From Hydractinia symbiolongicarpus (lineage: Eukaryota > Cnidaria > Hydrozoa > Anthoathecata > Hydractiniidae): a DNA stretch of 64,000 bases. The notes under the pieces were generated by a model that did not search any database, was not told where the DNA came from, and saw nothing but the letters and a program-made list of their open reading frames with translations. Each line of letters opens with the position of its first letter. The first letter of the stretch is position 1. The position numbers were made by a program, and so were the translations under genes. The DNA lies in contig NC_079886.1 of NCBI RefSeq assembly GCF_029227915.1, forward strand, positions 28,064,501 to 28,128,500. The letters run 5' to 3'. Of this stretch, positions 11,530 through 26,712 are shown piece by piece.

Positions 11530-14500
11530 TTAGTGGTGAAAAAATAATTTAAAAAATCGTTCGGAAAATGAGTTTACTCCCTGGGTACTTTCTTTGTATA
11601 CATTCGACTATACGGGTCGAGTCCGGGATATACGGGAAAGCGCGGGTTTTCGTTTGCCGGCGATTAAACTCCTTTTATTCAGCGTCTCATCAAAAATGAA
11701 ACATTTTTGAAAACTACAAGTGTCATGCGTCTTAGTGGTAAAAAAATAATTTAAAAAATCGTTCGGGAAATCAGTTTACTCCCTGGGTACTTTCTTTCTA
11801 TACATCCGACTATACGGGTCAAGCCCGGGATTTACGTGAACTCCCGGGTTTTCGTTTGCCGGCGATTAAACTCTTTTTATTCAGCGTCTCATCAAAAATC
11901 AAATCATTTTTGAAAACTACAAGTCTCATGCGTTTTAGTGGTGGAAAAATAATTTAAAAAATCGTTCGGAAAATGAGTTTACTCCCTGGGTACTTTGTAT
12001 ACATTCGACTATACGGGTCGAGTCCGGGATATACGGCAAAGCGCGGGTTTTCGTTTGCCGGCGATTAAACTCCTTTTATTCAGCGTCTCATCAAAAATGA
12101 AACATTTTTGAAAACTACAAGTCTCATGCGTCTTAGTGGTAAAAAAATAATTTAAAAAATCGTTCGGGAAATCAGTTTACTCCCTGGGTACTTTCTTTCT
12201 ATACATTCGACTATACGGGTCAAGCCCGGGATTTACGGGAACTCCCGGGTTTTCGTTTGCCGGCGATTAAACTCTTTTTATTCAGCGTCTCATCAAAAAT
12301 GAAATCATTTTTGAAAACTACAAGTCTCATGCGTTTTAGTGGTGGAAAAATAATTTAAAAAATCGTTCGGAAAATGAGTTTACTCCCTGGGTACTTTCTT
12401 TGTATACATTCGACTATACGGGCCGAGTCCGGGATATACGGGAAAGCGCGGGTTTTCGTTTGCCGGCGATTAAACTCCTTTTATTCAGCGTCTCATCAAA
12501 AATGAAATTATTTTTAAAAACTACAAGTCTTATGCGTTTTAGTGGTGAAAAATAATTTAAAGAATCGTTCGGGAAATGAGTTTACTCCCTGCGTACTTTA
12601 TTTGTATACATTTGACTATACGGGCCGAGTCTGGGATTTACGGGAAATCGCGGGTTTTCGTTTGCCGGAGATTAAACTCCTTTTATTCAGCGTCTCATCA
12701 AGAATGAAATCGTTTTTGAAAACTACAAGTCTTATGCGTTTTAGTGGTAAAAAATTAATTTAAAAAATCGTTCGGGAAATGAGTTTACTCCCAGTTTACT
12801 TTCTTTCTATACATTCGACTATACGGGCCGAGTCCGGGATATTCGGGAAAGCGCGGGTTTTCGTTTGCCGGCGATTAAACTCCTTTTATTCAGCGTCTCA
12901 TCAAAAATGAAATCAGTTTTGAAAACTACAAGTCTCATGCGTTTTAGTGGTGAAAAAATAATTTAAAGAATCGTTCGGGAAATGAGTTTAATCCCTGGGT
13001 ACTTTCTTTGTATACTTTTGACTATACGGGCCGAGTCCGGGATTTACGGGAAATCGCGGGTTTTCGTTTGCCGGCGATTAAACTCCTTTTATTCAGCGTC
13101 TCATCAAAAATGAAATCATTTTTGAAAACTACAAGTCTCATGCGTCTTAGTGGTAAAAAAATAATTTAAAAAATCGTTCGGGAAATGAGTTTACTCCCAG
13201 TTTACTTTCTTTCTATACATTCGACTATGCGGGTCAAGCCCGGGATTTACGGGAACTCCCGGGTTTTCGTTTGACGGCGATTAAACTCCTTTTATTCAGC
13301 GTCTCATCAAAAATGAAACATTTTTGAAAACTACAAGTGTCATGCGTCTTAGTGGTGAAAAAATAATTTAAAAAATCGTTCGGAAAATGAGTTTACTCCC
13401 TGGGTACTTTCTTTGTATACATTCGACTATACGGGTCGAGTCCGGGATATACGGGAAAGCGCGGGTTTTCGTTTGCCGGCGATTAAACTCCTTTTATTCA
13501 GCGTCTCATCAAAAATGAAACATTTTTGAAAACTACAAGTGTCATGCGTCTTAGTGGTAAAAAAATAATTTAAAAAATCGTTCGGGAAATCAGTTTACTC
13601 CCTGGGTACTTTCTTTCTATACATCCGACTATACGGGTCAAGCCCGGGATTTACGTGAACTCCCGGGTTTTCGTTTGCCGGCGATTAAACTCTTTTTATT
13701 CAGCGTCTCATCAAAAATCAAATCATTTTTGAAAACTACAAGTCTCATGCGTTTTAGTGGTGGAAAAATAATTTAAAAAATCGTTCGGAAAATGAGTTTA
13801 CTCCCTGGGTACTTTGTATACATTCGACTATACGGGTCGAGTCCGGGATATACGGCAAAGCGCGGGTTTTCGTTTGCCGGCGATTAAACTCCTTTTATTC
13901 AGCGTCTCATCAAAAATGAAACATTTTTGAAAACTACAAGTCTCATGCGTCTTAGTGGTAAAAAAATAATTTAAAAAATCGTTCGGGAAATCAGTTTACT
14001 CCCTGGGTACTTTCTTTCTATACATTCGACTATACGGGTCAAGCCCGGGATTTACGGGAACTCCCGGGTTTTCGTTTGCCGGCGATTAAACTCTTTTTAT
14101 TCAGCGTCTCATCAAAAATGAAATCATTTTTGAAAACTACAAGTCTCATGCGTTTTAGTGGTGGAAAAATAATTTAAAAAATCGTTCGGAAAATGAGTTT
14201 ACTCCCTGGGTACTTTCTTTGTATACATTCGACTATACGGGCCGAGTCCGGGATATACGGGAAAGCGCGGGTTTTCGTTTGCCGGCGATTAAACTCCTTT
14301 TATTCAGCGTCTCATCAAAAATGAAATTATTTTTAAAAACTACAAGTCTTATGCGTTTTAGTGGTGAAAAATAATTTAAAGAATCGTTCGGGAAATGAGT
14401 TTACTCCCTGCGTACTTTATTTGTATACATTTGACTATACGGGCCGAGTCTGGGATTTACGGGAAATCGCGGGTTTTCGTTTGCCGGAGATTAAACTCCT

Positions 14501-15121
14501 TTTATTCAGCGTCTCATCAAGAATGAAATCGTTTTTGAAAACTACAAGTCTTATGCGTTTTAGTGGTAAAAAATTAATTTAAAAAATCGTTCGGGAAATG
14601 AGTTTACTCCCAGTTTACTTTCTTTCTATACATTCGACTATACGGGCCGAGTCCGGGATATTCGGGAAAGCGCGGGTTTTCGTTTGCCGGCGATTAAACT
14701 CCTTTTATTCAGCGTCTCATCAAAAATGAAATCAGTTTTGAAAACTACAAGTCTCATGCGTTTTAGTGGTGAAAAAATAATTTAAAGAATCGTTCGGGAA
14801 ATGAGTTTAATCCCTGGGTACTTTCTTTGTATACTTTTGACTATACGGGCCGAGTCCGGGATTTACGGGAAATCGCGGGTTTTCGTTTGCCGGCGATTAA
14901 ACTCCTTTTATTCAGCGTCTCATCAAAAATGAAATCATTTTTGAAAACTACAAGTCTCATGCGTCTTAGTGGTAAAAAAATAATTTAAAAAATCGTTCGG
15001 GAAATGAGTTTACTCCCAGTTTACTTTCTTTCTATACATTCGACTATGCGGGTCAAGCCCGGGATTTACGGGAACTCCCGGGTTTTCGTTTGACGGCGAT
15101 TAAACTCCTTTTATTCAGCGT
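11530..15121. repeat. 1819-bp (9-monomer) tandem duplication
   Basis: Two copies at an 1819-bp offset share private variants: AAATCAGTTTACTCCC with CATCCGACTATACGG (about 11771 and 13590), a monomer lacking part of TTTCTTTG (about 11994 and 13813), TACGGCAAAGCGCGGG, and ATTCGGGAAAGCGCGGG. Identity ends near 13302 in copy 1 and near 15121 in copy 2, where ATCACAAATGAAATC replaces the expected variant. Confidence 0.9.
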
Positions 15122-18100
15122 CTCATCACAAATGAAATCATTTTTGAAAACTACAAGTCTCATGCGTTTTAGTGGTGAAAAAATAATTTAAAAAATAGTT
15201 CTGAAAATGAGTTTACTCCCTGGCTACTTTCTTTGTATACATTCGACTATACGGGCCGAGTCCGGGATATACGGGAAAGCGCGGGTTTTCGTTTGCCGGC
15301 GATTAAACTCCTTTTATTCAGCGTCTCATCAAAAATGAAATCAGTTTTGAAAACTACAAGTCTCATGCGTTTTAGTGGTGAAAAAATAATTTAAAGAATC
15401 GTTCGGGAAATGAGTTTAATCCCTGGGTACTTTCTTTGTATACTTTTGACTATACGGGCCGAGTCCGGGATTTACGGGAAATCGCGGGTTTTCGTTTGCC
15501 GGCGATTAAACTCCTTTTATTCAGCGTCTCATCAAAAATGAAATCATTTTTGAAAACTACAAGTCTCATGCGTCTTAGTGGTAAAAAAATAATTTAAAAA
15601 ATCGTTCGGGAAATGAGTTTACTCCCAGTTTACTTTCTTTCTATACATTCGACTATGCGGGTCAAGCCCGGGATTTACGGGAACTCCCGGGTTTTCGTTT
15701 GACGGCGATTAAACTCCTTTTATTCAGCGTCTCATCACAAATGAAATCATTTTTGAAAACTACAAGTCTCATGCGTTTTAGTGGTGAAAAAATAATTTAA
15801 AAAATAGTTCTGAAAATGAGTTTACTCCCTGGCTACTTTCTTTGTATACATTCGACTATACGGGCCGAGTCCGGGATATACGGGAAAGCGCGGGTTTTCG
15901 TTTGCCGGCGATTAAACTCCTTTTATTCAGCGTCTCCTCAAAAATGAACTCAGTTTTGAAAACTACAAGTCTCATGCGTTTTAGTGGTGAAAAATAATTT
16001 AAAGTATCGTTCTGGAAATGAGTTTACTCCCTGCGTACTTTCTTTATATACTTTTGACTATACGGGCCGAGTCTGGGATTTACGGGAAATCGCGGGTTTT
16101 CGTTTGCCGGAGATTAAACTCCTTTTATTCAGCGTCTCATCAAGAATGAAATCGTTTTTGAAATTTACAAGTCTTATGCGTTTTAGTGGTGAAAAAATAA
16201 TTTAAAGAATCGTTAGGGAAATGAGTTTACTCCCTGGGTACTTTCTTTGTATACTTTTGACTATACGGGCCGAGTCCGGGATTTACGGGAAATCGCGGGT
16301 TTTCGTTTGCCGTAGATTAAACTCCTTTTATTCAGCGTCTCATCAAAAATAAAATCATTTTTGAAAACTACAAGTCTCATGCGTCTTAGTGGTAAAAAAA
16401 TAATTTAAAAAATCGTTCGGGAAATGAGTTTACTCCCTGGGTACTTTCTTTGTATACTTTTGACTATACGGGCCGAGTCCGGGATTTACGGAAAATCGCG
16501 GGTTTTCGTTTGCCGGCGATTAAACTCCTTTTATTCAGCGTCTCATCAAAAATGAAATCATTTTTGAAAACTACAAGTCTCATGCGTCTTAGTGGTAAAA
16601 AAATAATTTAAAAAATCGTTCGGGATATGAGTTTACTCCCTGGGTACTTTCTTTCTATACATTCGACTATACGGGTCAAGCCCGGGATTTACGGGAACTC
16701 CCGGGTTTTCGTTTGCCGGCGATTAAACTCTTTTTATTCAGCGTCTCATCAAAAATGAAATCATTTTTGAAAACTACAAGTCTCGTGCGTTTTAGTGGTG
16801 AAAAAATAATTTAAAAAATCGTTCGGAAAATGAGTTTACTCCCTGGGTACTTTCTTTGTATACATTCGACTATACGGGTCGAGTCCGGGATATACGGGAA
16901 AGCGCGGGTTTTCGTTTGCCGGCGATTAAACTCCTTTTATTCAGCGTCTCATCAAAAATGAAACATTTTTGAAAACTACAAGTCTCATGCGTCTTAGTGG
17001 TAAAAATAATTTAAAAAATCGTTCGGGAAATCAGTTTACTCCCTGGGTACTTTCTTTGTATACATTCGACTATACGGGCCGAGTCCGGGATATACGGGAA
17101 AGCGCGGGTTTTCGTTTGCCGGCGATTAAACTCCTTTTATTCAGCGTCTCATCAAAAATGAAATCATTTTTGAAAACTACAAGTCTCATGCGTCTTAGTG
17201 GTAAAAAAATAATTTAAAAAATCGTTCGGGATATGAGTTTACTCCCTGGGTACTTTCTTTCTATACATTCGACTATACGGGTCAAGCCCGGGATTTACGG
17301 GAACTCCCGGGTTTTCGTTTGCCGGCGATTAAACTCTTTTTATTCAGCGTCTCATCAAGAATGAAATCGTTTTTGAAATTTACAAGTCTTATGCGTTTTA
17401 GTGGTGAAAAAATAATTTAAAGAATCGTTAGGGAAATGAGTTTACTCCCTGGGTACTTTCTTTGTATACTTTTGACTATACGGGCCGAGTCCGGGATTTA
17501 CGGGAAATCGCGGGTTTTCGTTTGCCGTAGATTAAACTCCTTTTATTCAGCGTCTCATCAAAAATAAAATCATTTTTGAAAACTACAAGTCTCATGCGTC
17601 TTAGTGGTAAAAAAATAATTTAAAAAATCGTTCGGGAAATGAGTTTACTCCCTGGGTACTTTCTTTGTATACTTTTGACTATACGGGCCGAGTCCGGGAT
17701 TTACGGAAAATCGCGGGTTTTCGTTTGCCGGCGATTAAACTCCTTTTATTCAGCGTCTCATCAAAAATGAAATCATTTTTGAAAACTACAAGTCTCATGC
17801 GTCTTAGTGGTAAAAAAATAATTTAAAAAATCGTTCGGGATATGAGTTTACTCCCTGGGTACTTTCTTTCTATACATTCGACTATACGGGTCAAGCCCGG
17901 GATTTACGGGAACTCCCGGGTTTTCGTTTGCCGGCGATTAAACTCTTTTTATTCAGCGTCTCATCAAAAATGAAATCATTTTTGAAAACTACAAGTCTCG
18001 TGCGTTTTAGTGGTGAAAAAATAATTTAAAAAATCGTTCGGAAAATGAGTTTACTCCCTGGGTACTTTCTTTGTATACATTCGACTATACGGGTCGAGTC

Positions 18101-19678
18101 CGGGATATACGGGAAAGCGCGGGTTTTCGTTTGCCGGCGATTAAACTCCTTTTATTCAGCGTCTCATCAAAAATGAAACATTTTTGAAAGCTACAAGTCT
18201 CATGCGTCTTAGTGGTAAAAATAATTTAAAAAATCGTTCGGGAAATCAGTTTACTCCCTGGGTACTTTCTTTGTATACATTCGACTATACGGGCCGAGTC
18301 CGGGATATACGGGAAAGCGCGGGTTTTCGTTTGCCGGCGATTAAACTCCTTTTATTCAGCGTCTCATCAAAAATGAAATCATTTTTGAAAACTACAAGTC
18401 TCATGCGTCTTAGTGGTAAAAAAATAATTTAAAAAATCGTTCGGGATATGAGTTTACTCCCTGGGTACTTTCTTTCTATACATTCGACTATACGGGTCAA
18501 GCCCGGGATTTACGGGAACTCCCGGGTTTTCGTTTGCCGGCGATTAAACTCTTTTTATTCAGCGTCTCATCAAAAATGAAATCATTTTTGAAAACTACAA
18601 GTCTCGTGCGTTTTAGTGGTGAAAAAATAATTTAAAAAATCGTTCGGAAAATGAGTTTACTCCCTGGGTACTTTCTTTGTATACATTCGACTATACGGGT
18701 CGAGTCCGGGATATACGGGAAAGCGCGGGTTTTCGTTTGCCGGCGATTAAACTCCTTTTATTCAGCGTCTCATCAAAAATGAAACATTTTTGAAAACTAC
18801 AAGTCTCATGCGTCTTAGTGGTAAAAATAATTTAAAAAATCGTTCGGGAAATCAGTTTACTCCCTGGGTACTTTCTTTGTATACATTCGACTATACGGGC
18901 CGAGTCCGGGATATACGGGAAAGCGCGGGTTTTCGTTTGCCGGCGATTAAACTCCTTTTATTCAGCGTCTCATCAAAAATGAAATCAGTTTTGAAAACTA
19001 TAAGTCTCATGCGTTTTAGTGGTGAAAAAATAATTTAAAAAATCGTTCGGGAAATGAGTTTACTCCCTGGGTACTTTCTTTGTATACATTCGACTATACG
19101 GGCCAAGCCCGGGATTTACGGGAAATCGCGGGTTTTCGTTTGCCGGCGATTAAACTTCTTTTATTCAGCGTTTCATCAAAAATGAAATCATTTTTGAAAA
19201 CTACAAGACTCATGCGTTTTAGTGGTGAAAATATAATTTAAAGAATCGTTCGGGAAATGAGTTTATTCCCTGCGTACTTTCTTTGTATACATTCGACTAT
19301 ACCGGCCGGTTCCGGGATTTAGGGTAAATCGCGGGTTTTCGTTTGCCGGAGATTAAACTCCTTTTATTCATCGTCTCATCAAAAATGAAATCAGTTTTCA
19401 AAACTACAAGTCTTATGCGTTTTAGTGGTGGAAAAATGATTTAAAGAATCGTTCGGGAAATGAGTTTACTCCCTGAGTAGTTTCTTTGTATACTTTTGAC
19501 TATACGGGCCGAGTCCGGGATTTACGGGAAATCGCGGGTTTTCGTTTGCCGGCGATTAAACTCCTTTTATTCAGCGTCTCATCAAAAATGAGATCATATT
19601 TGAAAACTACAAGTCTCATGCGTCTTAGTGGTAAAAAAATAATTTAAAAAATCGTTCGGGAAATGAGTTTACTCCCTG
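15122..19678. repeat. Satellite with 610-, 1215- and 606-bp local periods
   Basis: A 3-monomer (about 610 bp) duplication places the variant AGTTCTGAAAATGAG at about 15.19 and 15.80 kb. A 6-monomer (1215 bp) duplication pairs CGTTAGGGAAATGAG at 16211 with 17426. A further 606-bp step repeats the GAAACATTTTTGAAA monomer at about 16.97, 18.18 and 18.79 kb. The remainder is ordinary A, B, C and D type monomers. Confidence 0.85.
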
Positions 19679-22600
19679 GGTACTTTCTTTGTATACTTTT
19701 GACTATACGGGCCGAGTCCGGGATTTACGGGAAATCGCGGGTTTTCGTTTGCCGGCGATTAAACTCCTTTTATTCAGCGTCTCATCAAAAATGAAATCAT
19801 TTTTGAAAACTACAAGTCTCATGCGTCTTAGTGGTAAAAAAATAATTTAAAAAATCGTTCGGGAAATGAGTTTACTCCCTGGGTACTTTCTTTCTATACA
19901 TTCGACTATACGGGTCAAGCCCGGGATTTACCGGAACTCCCGGGTTTTCGTTTGCCGGCGATTAAACTCTTTTTATTCAGCGTCTCATCAAAAATGAAAT
20001 CATTTTTGAAAACTACAAGTCTCGTGCGTTTTAGTGGTGAAAAAATAATTTAAAAAATCGTTCGGAAAATGAGTTTACTCCCTGGGTACTTTCTTTGTAC
20101 ACATTCGACTATACGGGTCGAGTCCGGGATATACGGGAAAGCGCGGCTTTTCGTTTGCCGGCGATTAAACTCCTTTTATTCAGCGTCTCATCAAAAAATT
20201 AAATCATTTTTGAAAACTACAAGTCTCATGCGTTTTAGTGGTGAAAAAATAATTTAAAAAATCGTTCGGAAAATGAGTTTACTCCCTGGTTACTTTCTTT
20301 GTATACATTCGACTATACGGGCCGAGTCCGGGATATACGGGAAAGCGCGGGTTTTCGTTTGCCGGGGATTAAACTCCTTTTATTCAGCGTCTCATCAAAA
20401 ATGAAATCAGTTTTGAAAACTATAAGTCTCATGCGTTTTAGTGGTGAAAAAATAATTTAAAAAATCGTTTGGGAAATGAGTTTACTCCCTGGGTACTTTC
20501 TTTGTATACATTCGACTATACGGGCCAAGCCCGGGATTTACGGGAAATCGCGGGTTTTCGTTTGCCGGCGATTAAACTTCTTTTATTCAGCGTTTCATCA
20601 AAAATGAAATCATTTTTGAAAACTACAAGACTCATGCGTTTTAGTGGTGAAAATATAATTTAAAGAATCGTTCGGGAAATGAGTTTATTCCCTGCGTACT
20701 TTCTTTGTATACATTCGACTATACCGGCCGGTTCCGGGATTTAGGGTAAATTGCGGGTTTTCGTTTGCCGGAGATTAAACTCCTTTTATTCATCGTCTCA
20801 TCAAAAATGAAATCAGTTTTCAAAACTACAAGTCTTATGCGTTTTAGTGGTGGAAAAATGATTTAAAGAATCGTTCGGGAAATGAGTTTACTCCTTGGGT
20901 ACTTTCTTTGTATACTTTTGACTATACGGGCCGAGTCCGGGATTTACGGGAAATCGCGGGTTTTCGTTTGCCGGCGATTAAACTCCTTTTATTCAGCGTC
21001 TCATCAAAAATGAAATCATATTTGAAAACTACAAGTCTCATGCGTCTTAGTGGTAAAAAAATAATTTAAAAAATCGTTCGGGAAATGAGTTTACTCCCTG
21101 GGTACTTTCTTTGTATACATTCGACTATACGGGCCAAGCCCGGGATTTACGGGAAATTGCATGTTTTCGTTTGCCGGCGATTAAACTCCTTTTATTCAGC
21201 GTCTCATCAAAAATGAAATCATATTTGAAAACTACAAGTCTCATGCGTCTTAGTGGTAAAAAAATAATTTAAAAATCGTTCGGGAAATGAGTTTACTCCC
21301 TGGGTACTTTCTTTGTATACATTCGACTATACGGGCCAAGCCCGGGATTTACGGGATATCGCGGGTTTTCGTTTGCCGGCGATTAAACTTCTTTTATTCA
21401 GCGTCTCATCAAAAATGAAATCATTTTTGAAAACTACAACACTCATGCGTTTTAGTGGTGAAAATATAATTTAAAGAATCGTTCGGGAAATGAGTTTATT
21501 CCCTGCTTACTTTCTTTGTATACATTCGACTATGCCGGCCGGTTCCGGGATTTAGGGTAAATCGCGGGTTTTCGTTTGCCGGAGATTAAACTCCTTTTTT
21601 TCATCGTCTCATCAAAAATGAAATCAGTTTTGAAAACTACAAGTCTTATGCGTTTTAGTGGTGGAAAAATGATTTAAAGAATCGTTCGGGAAATGAGTTT
21701 ACTCCCTGGGTACTTTCTTTGTATACTTTTGAATATACGGGCCGAGTCCGGGATTTACGGGAAATCGCGGGTTTTCGTTTGCCGGCGATTAAACTCCTTT
21801 TATTCAGCGTCTTATCAAAAATGAAATCATATTTGAAAACTACAAGTCTCATGCGTCTTAGTGGTAAAAAAATAATTTAAAGAATCGTTCGGGAAATGAG
21901 TTTACTACCTGCGTACTTTCTTTGTATACATTTGACTATACGGGCCGAGTCTGGGATTTACGGGAAATCGCGGGTTTTCGTTTGCCGGAGATTAAACTCC
22001 TTTTATTCAGCGTCTCATCAAGAATGAAATCGTTTTTAAAAACTACAAGTCTTATGCGATTTAGTGGTAAAAAATTAATTTAAAAAATCGTTCGGGAAAT
22101 GAGTTTACTCCCAGTTTACTTTCTTTCTATACATTCGACTATACGGGTCAAGCCCGGGATTCACGGGAACTCCCGGGTTTTCGTTTGCCGGCGATTAAAC
22201 TCCTTTTATTCAGCGTCTCATCAAAAATTAAATCATTTTTGAAAACTACAAGTCTCATGCGTTTTAGTGGTGAAAAAATAATTTAAAAAATCGTTCGGAA
22301 AATGAGTTTACTCCCTGGGTACTTTCTTTGTATACATTCGACTATACGGCCGAGTCCGGGATATACGGGAAAGCGCGGGTTTTCGTTTGCCGGCGATTAA
22401 ACTCCTTTTATTCAGCGTCTCATCAAAAATGAAATCATTTTTGAAAACTACAAGTGTCATGCGTTTTAGTGGTAAAAAAATAATTTAAAAAATCGTTCGG
22501 GAAATGAGTTTACTGCCTGCGTACTTTCTTTGTATACTTTTGACTATACGGGCCGGTTCCGGGATTTAGGGGAAATCGCGGGTTTTCGTTTGCCGGAGAT

Positions 22601-25600
22601 TAAACTACTTTTATTCAGCGTCTCATCAAAAATGAAATCATTTTTGAAAACTACAAGTCTCATGCGTTTTAGTGGTGAAAAAATAATTTAAAGAATCCTT
22701 CGGGAAATGAGTTTACTCCCTGGGTACTTTCTTTGTATACATTCGACTATACGGGCCGAGTCTGGGATTTACGGGAAATCGCGGGTTTTCGTTTGCCGGA
22801 GATTAAACTCCTTTTATTCAGCGTCTCATCAAGAATGAAATCGTTTTTGAAAACTACAAGTCTCATGCGTTTTAGTGGTGAAAAAATAATTTAAAAAATC
22901 GTTCGGAAAATGAGTTTACTCCCTGGGTATTTTCTTTGTATACATTCGACTATGCGGGCCGAGTCCGGAATATACGGGAAAGCGCGGGTTTTCGTTTGCC
23001 GGCGATTAAACTCCTTTTATTCAGCGTCTCATCAAAAAAAAATCAGTTTTGAAAACTACAAGTCTCATGCGTTTTAGTGGTGAAAAAATAATTTAAAGAA
23101 TCGTTCGGGAAATGAGTTTACTCCCTAGGTACTTTCTTTGTATACTTTTGACTATACGGGCCGAGTCCGGGATTTACGGGAAATCGCGGGTTTTCGTTTG
23201 CCGGCGATTAAACTCCTTTTATTCAGCGTCTCATCAAAAATGAAATCATTTTTGAAAACTACAAGTCTCATGCGTCTTAGTGGTAAAAAAATAATTTAAA
23301 AAATCGTTCGGGAAATGAGTTTACTCCCTGGGTACTTTCTTTCTATACATTCGACTATACGGGTCAAGCCCGGGATTTACCGGAACTCCCGGGTTTTCGT
23401 TTGCCGGCGATTAAACTCTTTTTATTCAGCGTCTCATCAAAAATGAAATCATTTTTGAAAACTACAAGTCTCGTGCGTTTTAGTGGTGAAAAAATAATTT
23501 AAAAAATCGTTCGGAAAATGAGTTTACTCCCTGGGTACTTTCTTTGTACACATTCGACTATACGGGTCGAGTCCGGGATATACGGGAAAGCGCGGCTTTT
23601 CGTTTGCCGGCGATTAAACTCCTTTTATTCAGCGTCTCATCAAAAAATTAAATCATTTTTGAAAACTACAAGTCTCATGCGTTTTAGTGGTGAAAAAATA
23701 ATTTAAAAAATCGTTCGGAAAATGAGTTTACTCCCTGGTTACTTTCTTTGTATACATTCGACTATACGGGCCGAGTCCGGGATATACGGGAAAGCGCGGG
23801 TTTTCGTTTGCCGGGGATTAAACTCCTTTTATTCAGCGTCTCATCAAAAATGAAATCAGTTTTGAAAACTATAAGTCTCATGCGTTTTAGTGGTGAAAAA
23901 ATAATTTAAAAAATCGTTTGGGAAATGAGTTTACTCCCTGGGTACTTTCTTTGTATACATTCGACTATACGGGCCAAGCCCGGGATTTACGGGAAATCGC
24001 GGGTTTTCGTTTGCCGGCGATTAAACTTCTTTTATTCAGCGTTTCATCAAAAATGAAATCATTTTTGAAAACTACAAGACTCATGCGTTTTAGTGGTGAA
24101 AATATAATTTAAAGAATCGTTCGGGAAATGAGTTTATTCCCTGCGTACTTTCTTTGTATACATTCGACTATACCGGCCGGTTCCGGGATTTAGGGTAAAT
24201 TGCGGGTTTTCGTTTGCCGGAGATTAAACTCCTTTTATTCATCGTCTCATCAAAAATGAAATCAGTTTTCAAAACTACAAGTCTTATGCGTTTTAGTGGT
24301 GGAAAAATGATTTAAAGAATCGTTCGGGAAATGAGTTTACTCCTTGGGTACTTTCTTTGTATACTTTTGACTATACGGGCCGAGTCCGGGATTTACGGGA
24401 AATCGCGGGTTTTCGTTTGCCGGCGATTAAACTCCTTTTATTCAGCGTCTCATCAAAAATGAAATCATATTTGAAAACTACAAGTCTCATGCGTCTTAGT
24501 GGTAAAAAAATAATTTAAAAAATCGTTCGGGAAATGAGTTTACTCCCTGGGTACTTTCTTTGTATACATTCGACTATACGGGCCAAGCCCGGGATTTACG
24601 GGAAATTGCATGTTTTCGTTTGCCGGCGATTAAACTCCTTTTATTCAGCGTCTCATCAAAAATGAAATCATATTTGAAAACTACAAGTCTCATGCGTCTT
24701 AGTGGTAAAAAAATAATTTAAAAATCGTTCGGGAAATGAGTTTACTCCCTGGGTACTTTCTTTGTATACATTCGACTATACGGGCCAAGCCCGGGATTTA
24801 CGGGATATCGCGGGTTTTCGTTTGCCGGCGATTAAACTTCTTTTATTCAGCGTCTCATCAAAAATGAAATCATTTTTGAAAACTACAACACTCATGCGTT
24901 TTAGTGGTGAAAATATAATTTAAAGAATCGTTCGGGAAATGAGTTTATTCCCTGCTTACTTTCTTTGTATACATTCGACTATGCCGGCCGGTTCCGGGAT
25001 TTAGGGTAAATCGCGGGTTTTCGTTTGCCGGAGATTAAACTCCTTTTTTTCATCGTCTCATCAAAAATGAAATCAGTTTTGAAAACTACAAGTCTTATGC
25101 GTTTTAGTGGTGGAAAAATGATTTAAAGAATCGTTCGGGAAATGAGTTTACTCCCTGGGTACTTTCTTTGTATACTTTTGAATATACGGGCCGAGTCCGG
25201 GATTTACGGGAAATCGCGGGTTTTCGTTTGCCGGCGATTAAACTCCTTTTATTCAGCGTCTTATCAAAAATGAAATCATATTTGAAAACTACAAGTCTCA
25301 TGCGTCTTAGTGGTAAAAAAATAATTTAAAGAATCGTTCGGGAAATGAGTTTACTACCTGCGTACTTTCTTTGTATACATTTGACTATACGGGCCGAGTC
25401 TGGGATTTACGGGAAATCGCGGGTTTTCGTTTGCCGGAGATTAAACTCCTTTTATTCAGCGTCTCATCAAGAATGAAATCGTTTTTAAAAACTACAAGTC
25501 TTATGCGATTTAGTGGTAAAAAATTAATTTAAAAAATCGTTCGGGAAATGAGTTTACTCCCAGTTTACTTTCTTTCTATACATTCGACTATACGAGTCAA

Positions 25601-26712
25601 GCCCGGGATTCACGGGAACTCCCGGGTTTTCGTTTGCCGGCGATTAAACTCCTTTTATTCAGCGTCTCATCAAAAATTAAATCATTTTTGAAAACTACAA
25701 GTCTCATGCGTTTTAGTGGTGAAAAAATAATTTAAAAAATCGTTCGGAAAATGAGTTTACTCCCTGGGTACTTTCTTTGTATACATTCGACTATACGGCC
25801 GAGTCCGGGATATACGGGAAAGCGCGGGTTTTCGTTTGCCGGCGATTAAACTCCTTTTATTCAGCGTCTCATCAAAAATGAAATCATTTTTGAAAACTAC
25901 AAGTGTCATGCGTTTTAGTGGTAAAAAAATAATTTAAAAAATCGTTCGGGAAATGAGTTTACTGCCTGCGTACTTTCTTTGTATACTTTTGACTATACGG
26001 GCCGGTTCCGGGATTTAGGGGAAATCGCGGGTTTTCGTTTGCCGGAGATTAAACTACTTTTATTCAGCGTCTCATCAAAAATGAAATCATTTTTGAAAAC
26101 TACAAGTCTCATGCGTTTTAGTGGTGAAAAAATAATTTAAAGAATCCTTCGGGAAATGAGTTTACTCCCTGGGTACTTTCTTTGTATACATTCGACTATA
26201 CGGGCCGAGTCTGGGATTTACGGGAAATCGCGGGTTTTCGTTTGCCGGAGATTAAACTCCTTTTATTCAGCGTCTCATCAAGAATGAAATCGTTTTTGAA
26301 AACTACAAGTCTCATGCGTTTTAGTGGTGAAAAAATAATTTAAAAAATCGTTCGGAAAATGAGTTTACTCCCTGGGTATTTTCTTTGTATACATTCGACT
26401 ATGCGGGCCGAGTCCGGAATATACGGGAAAGCGCGGGTTTTCGTTTGCCGGCGATTAAACTCCTTTTATTCAGCGTCTCATCAAAAAAAAATCAGTTTTG
26501 AAAACTACAAGTCTCATGCGTTTTAGTGGTGAAAAAATAATTTAAAGAATCGTTCGGGAAATGAGTTTACTCCCTAGGTACTTTCTTTGTATACTTTTGA
26601 CTATACGGGCCGAGTCCGGGATTTACGGGAAATCGCGGGTTTTCGTTTGCCGGCGATTAAACTCCTTTTATTCAGCGTCTCATCAAAAATGAAATCATTT
26701 TTGAAAACTACA
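19679..26712. repeat. 3449-bp (17-monomer) near-perfect tandem duplication
   Basis: Copy 1 starts near 19679. Copy 2 starts near 23128 and stays matched until about 26712, where GTGTCATGCG replaces CTCATGCGTC. Private variants recur at exactly 3449 bp: TTTACCGGAACTCCC, GCGCGGCTTTTCG, AAAAAATTAAATC, GGAAATTGCATG, TAAAAATCGTTCGG and CCCTGCTTAC. By eye I found only one base difference, G at 22146 against A at 25595. This makes it the youngest large duplication in the window. Confidence 0.93.
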
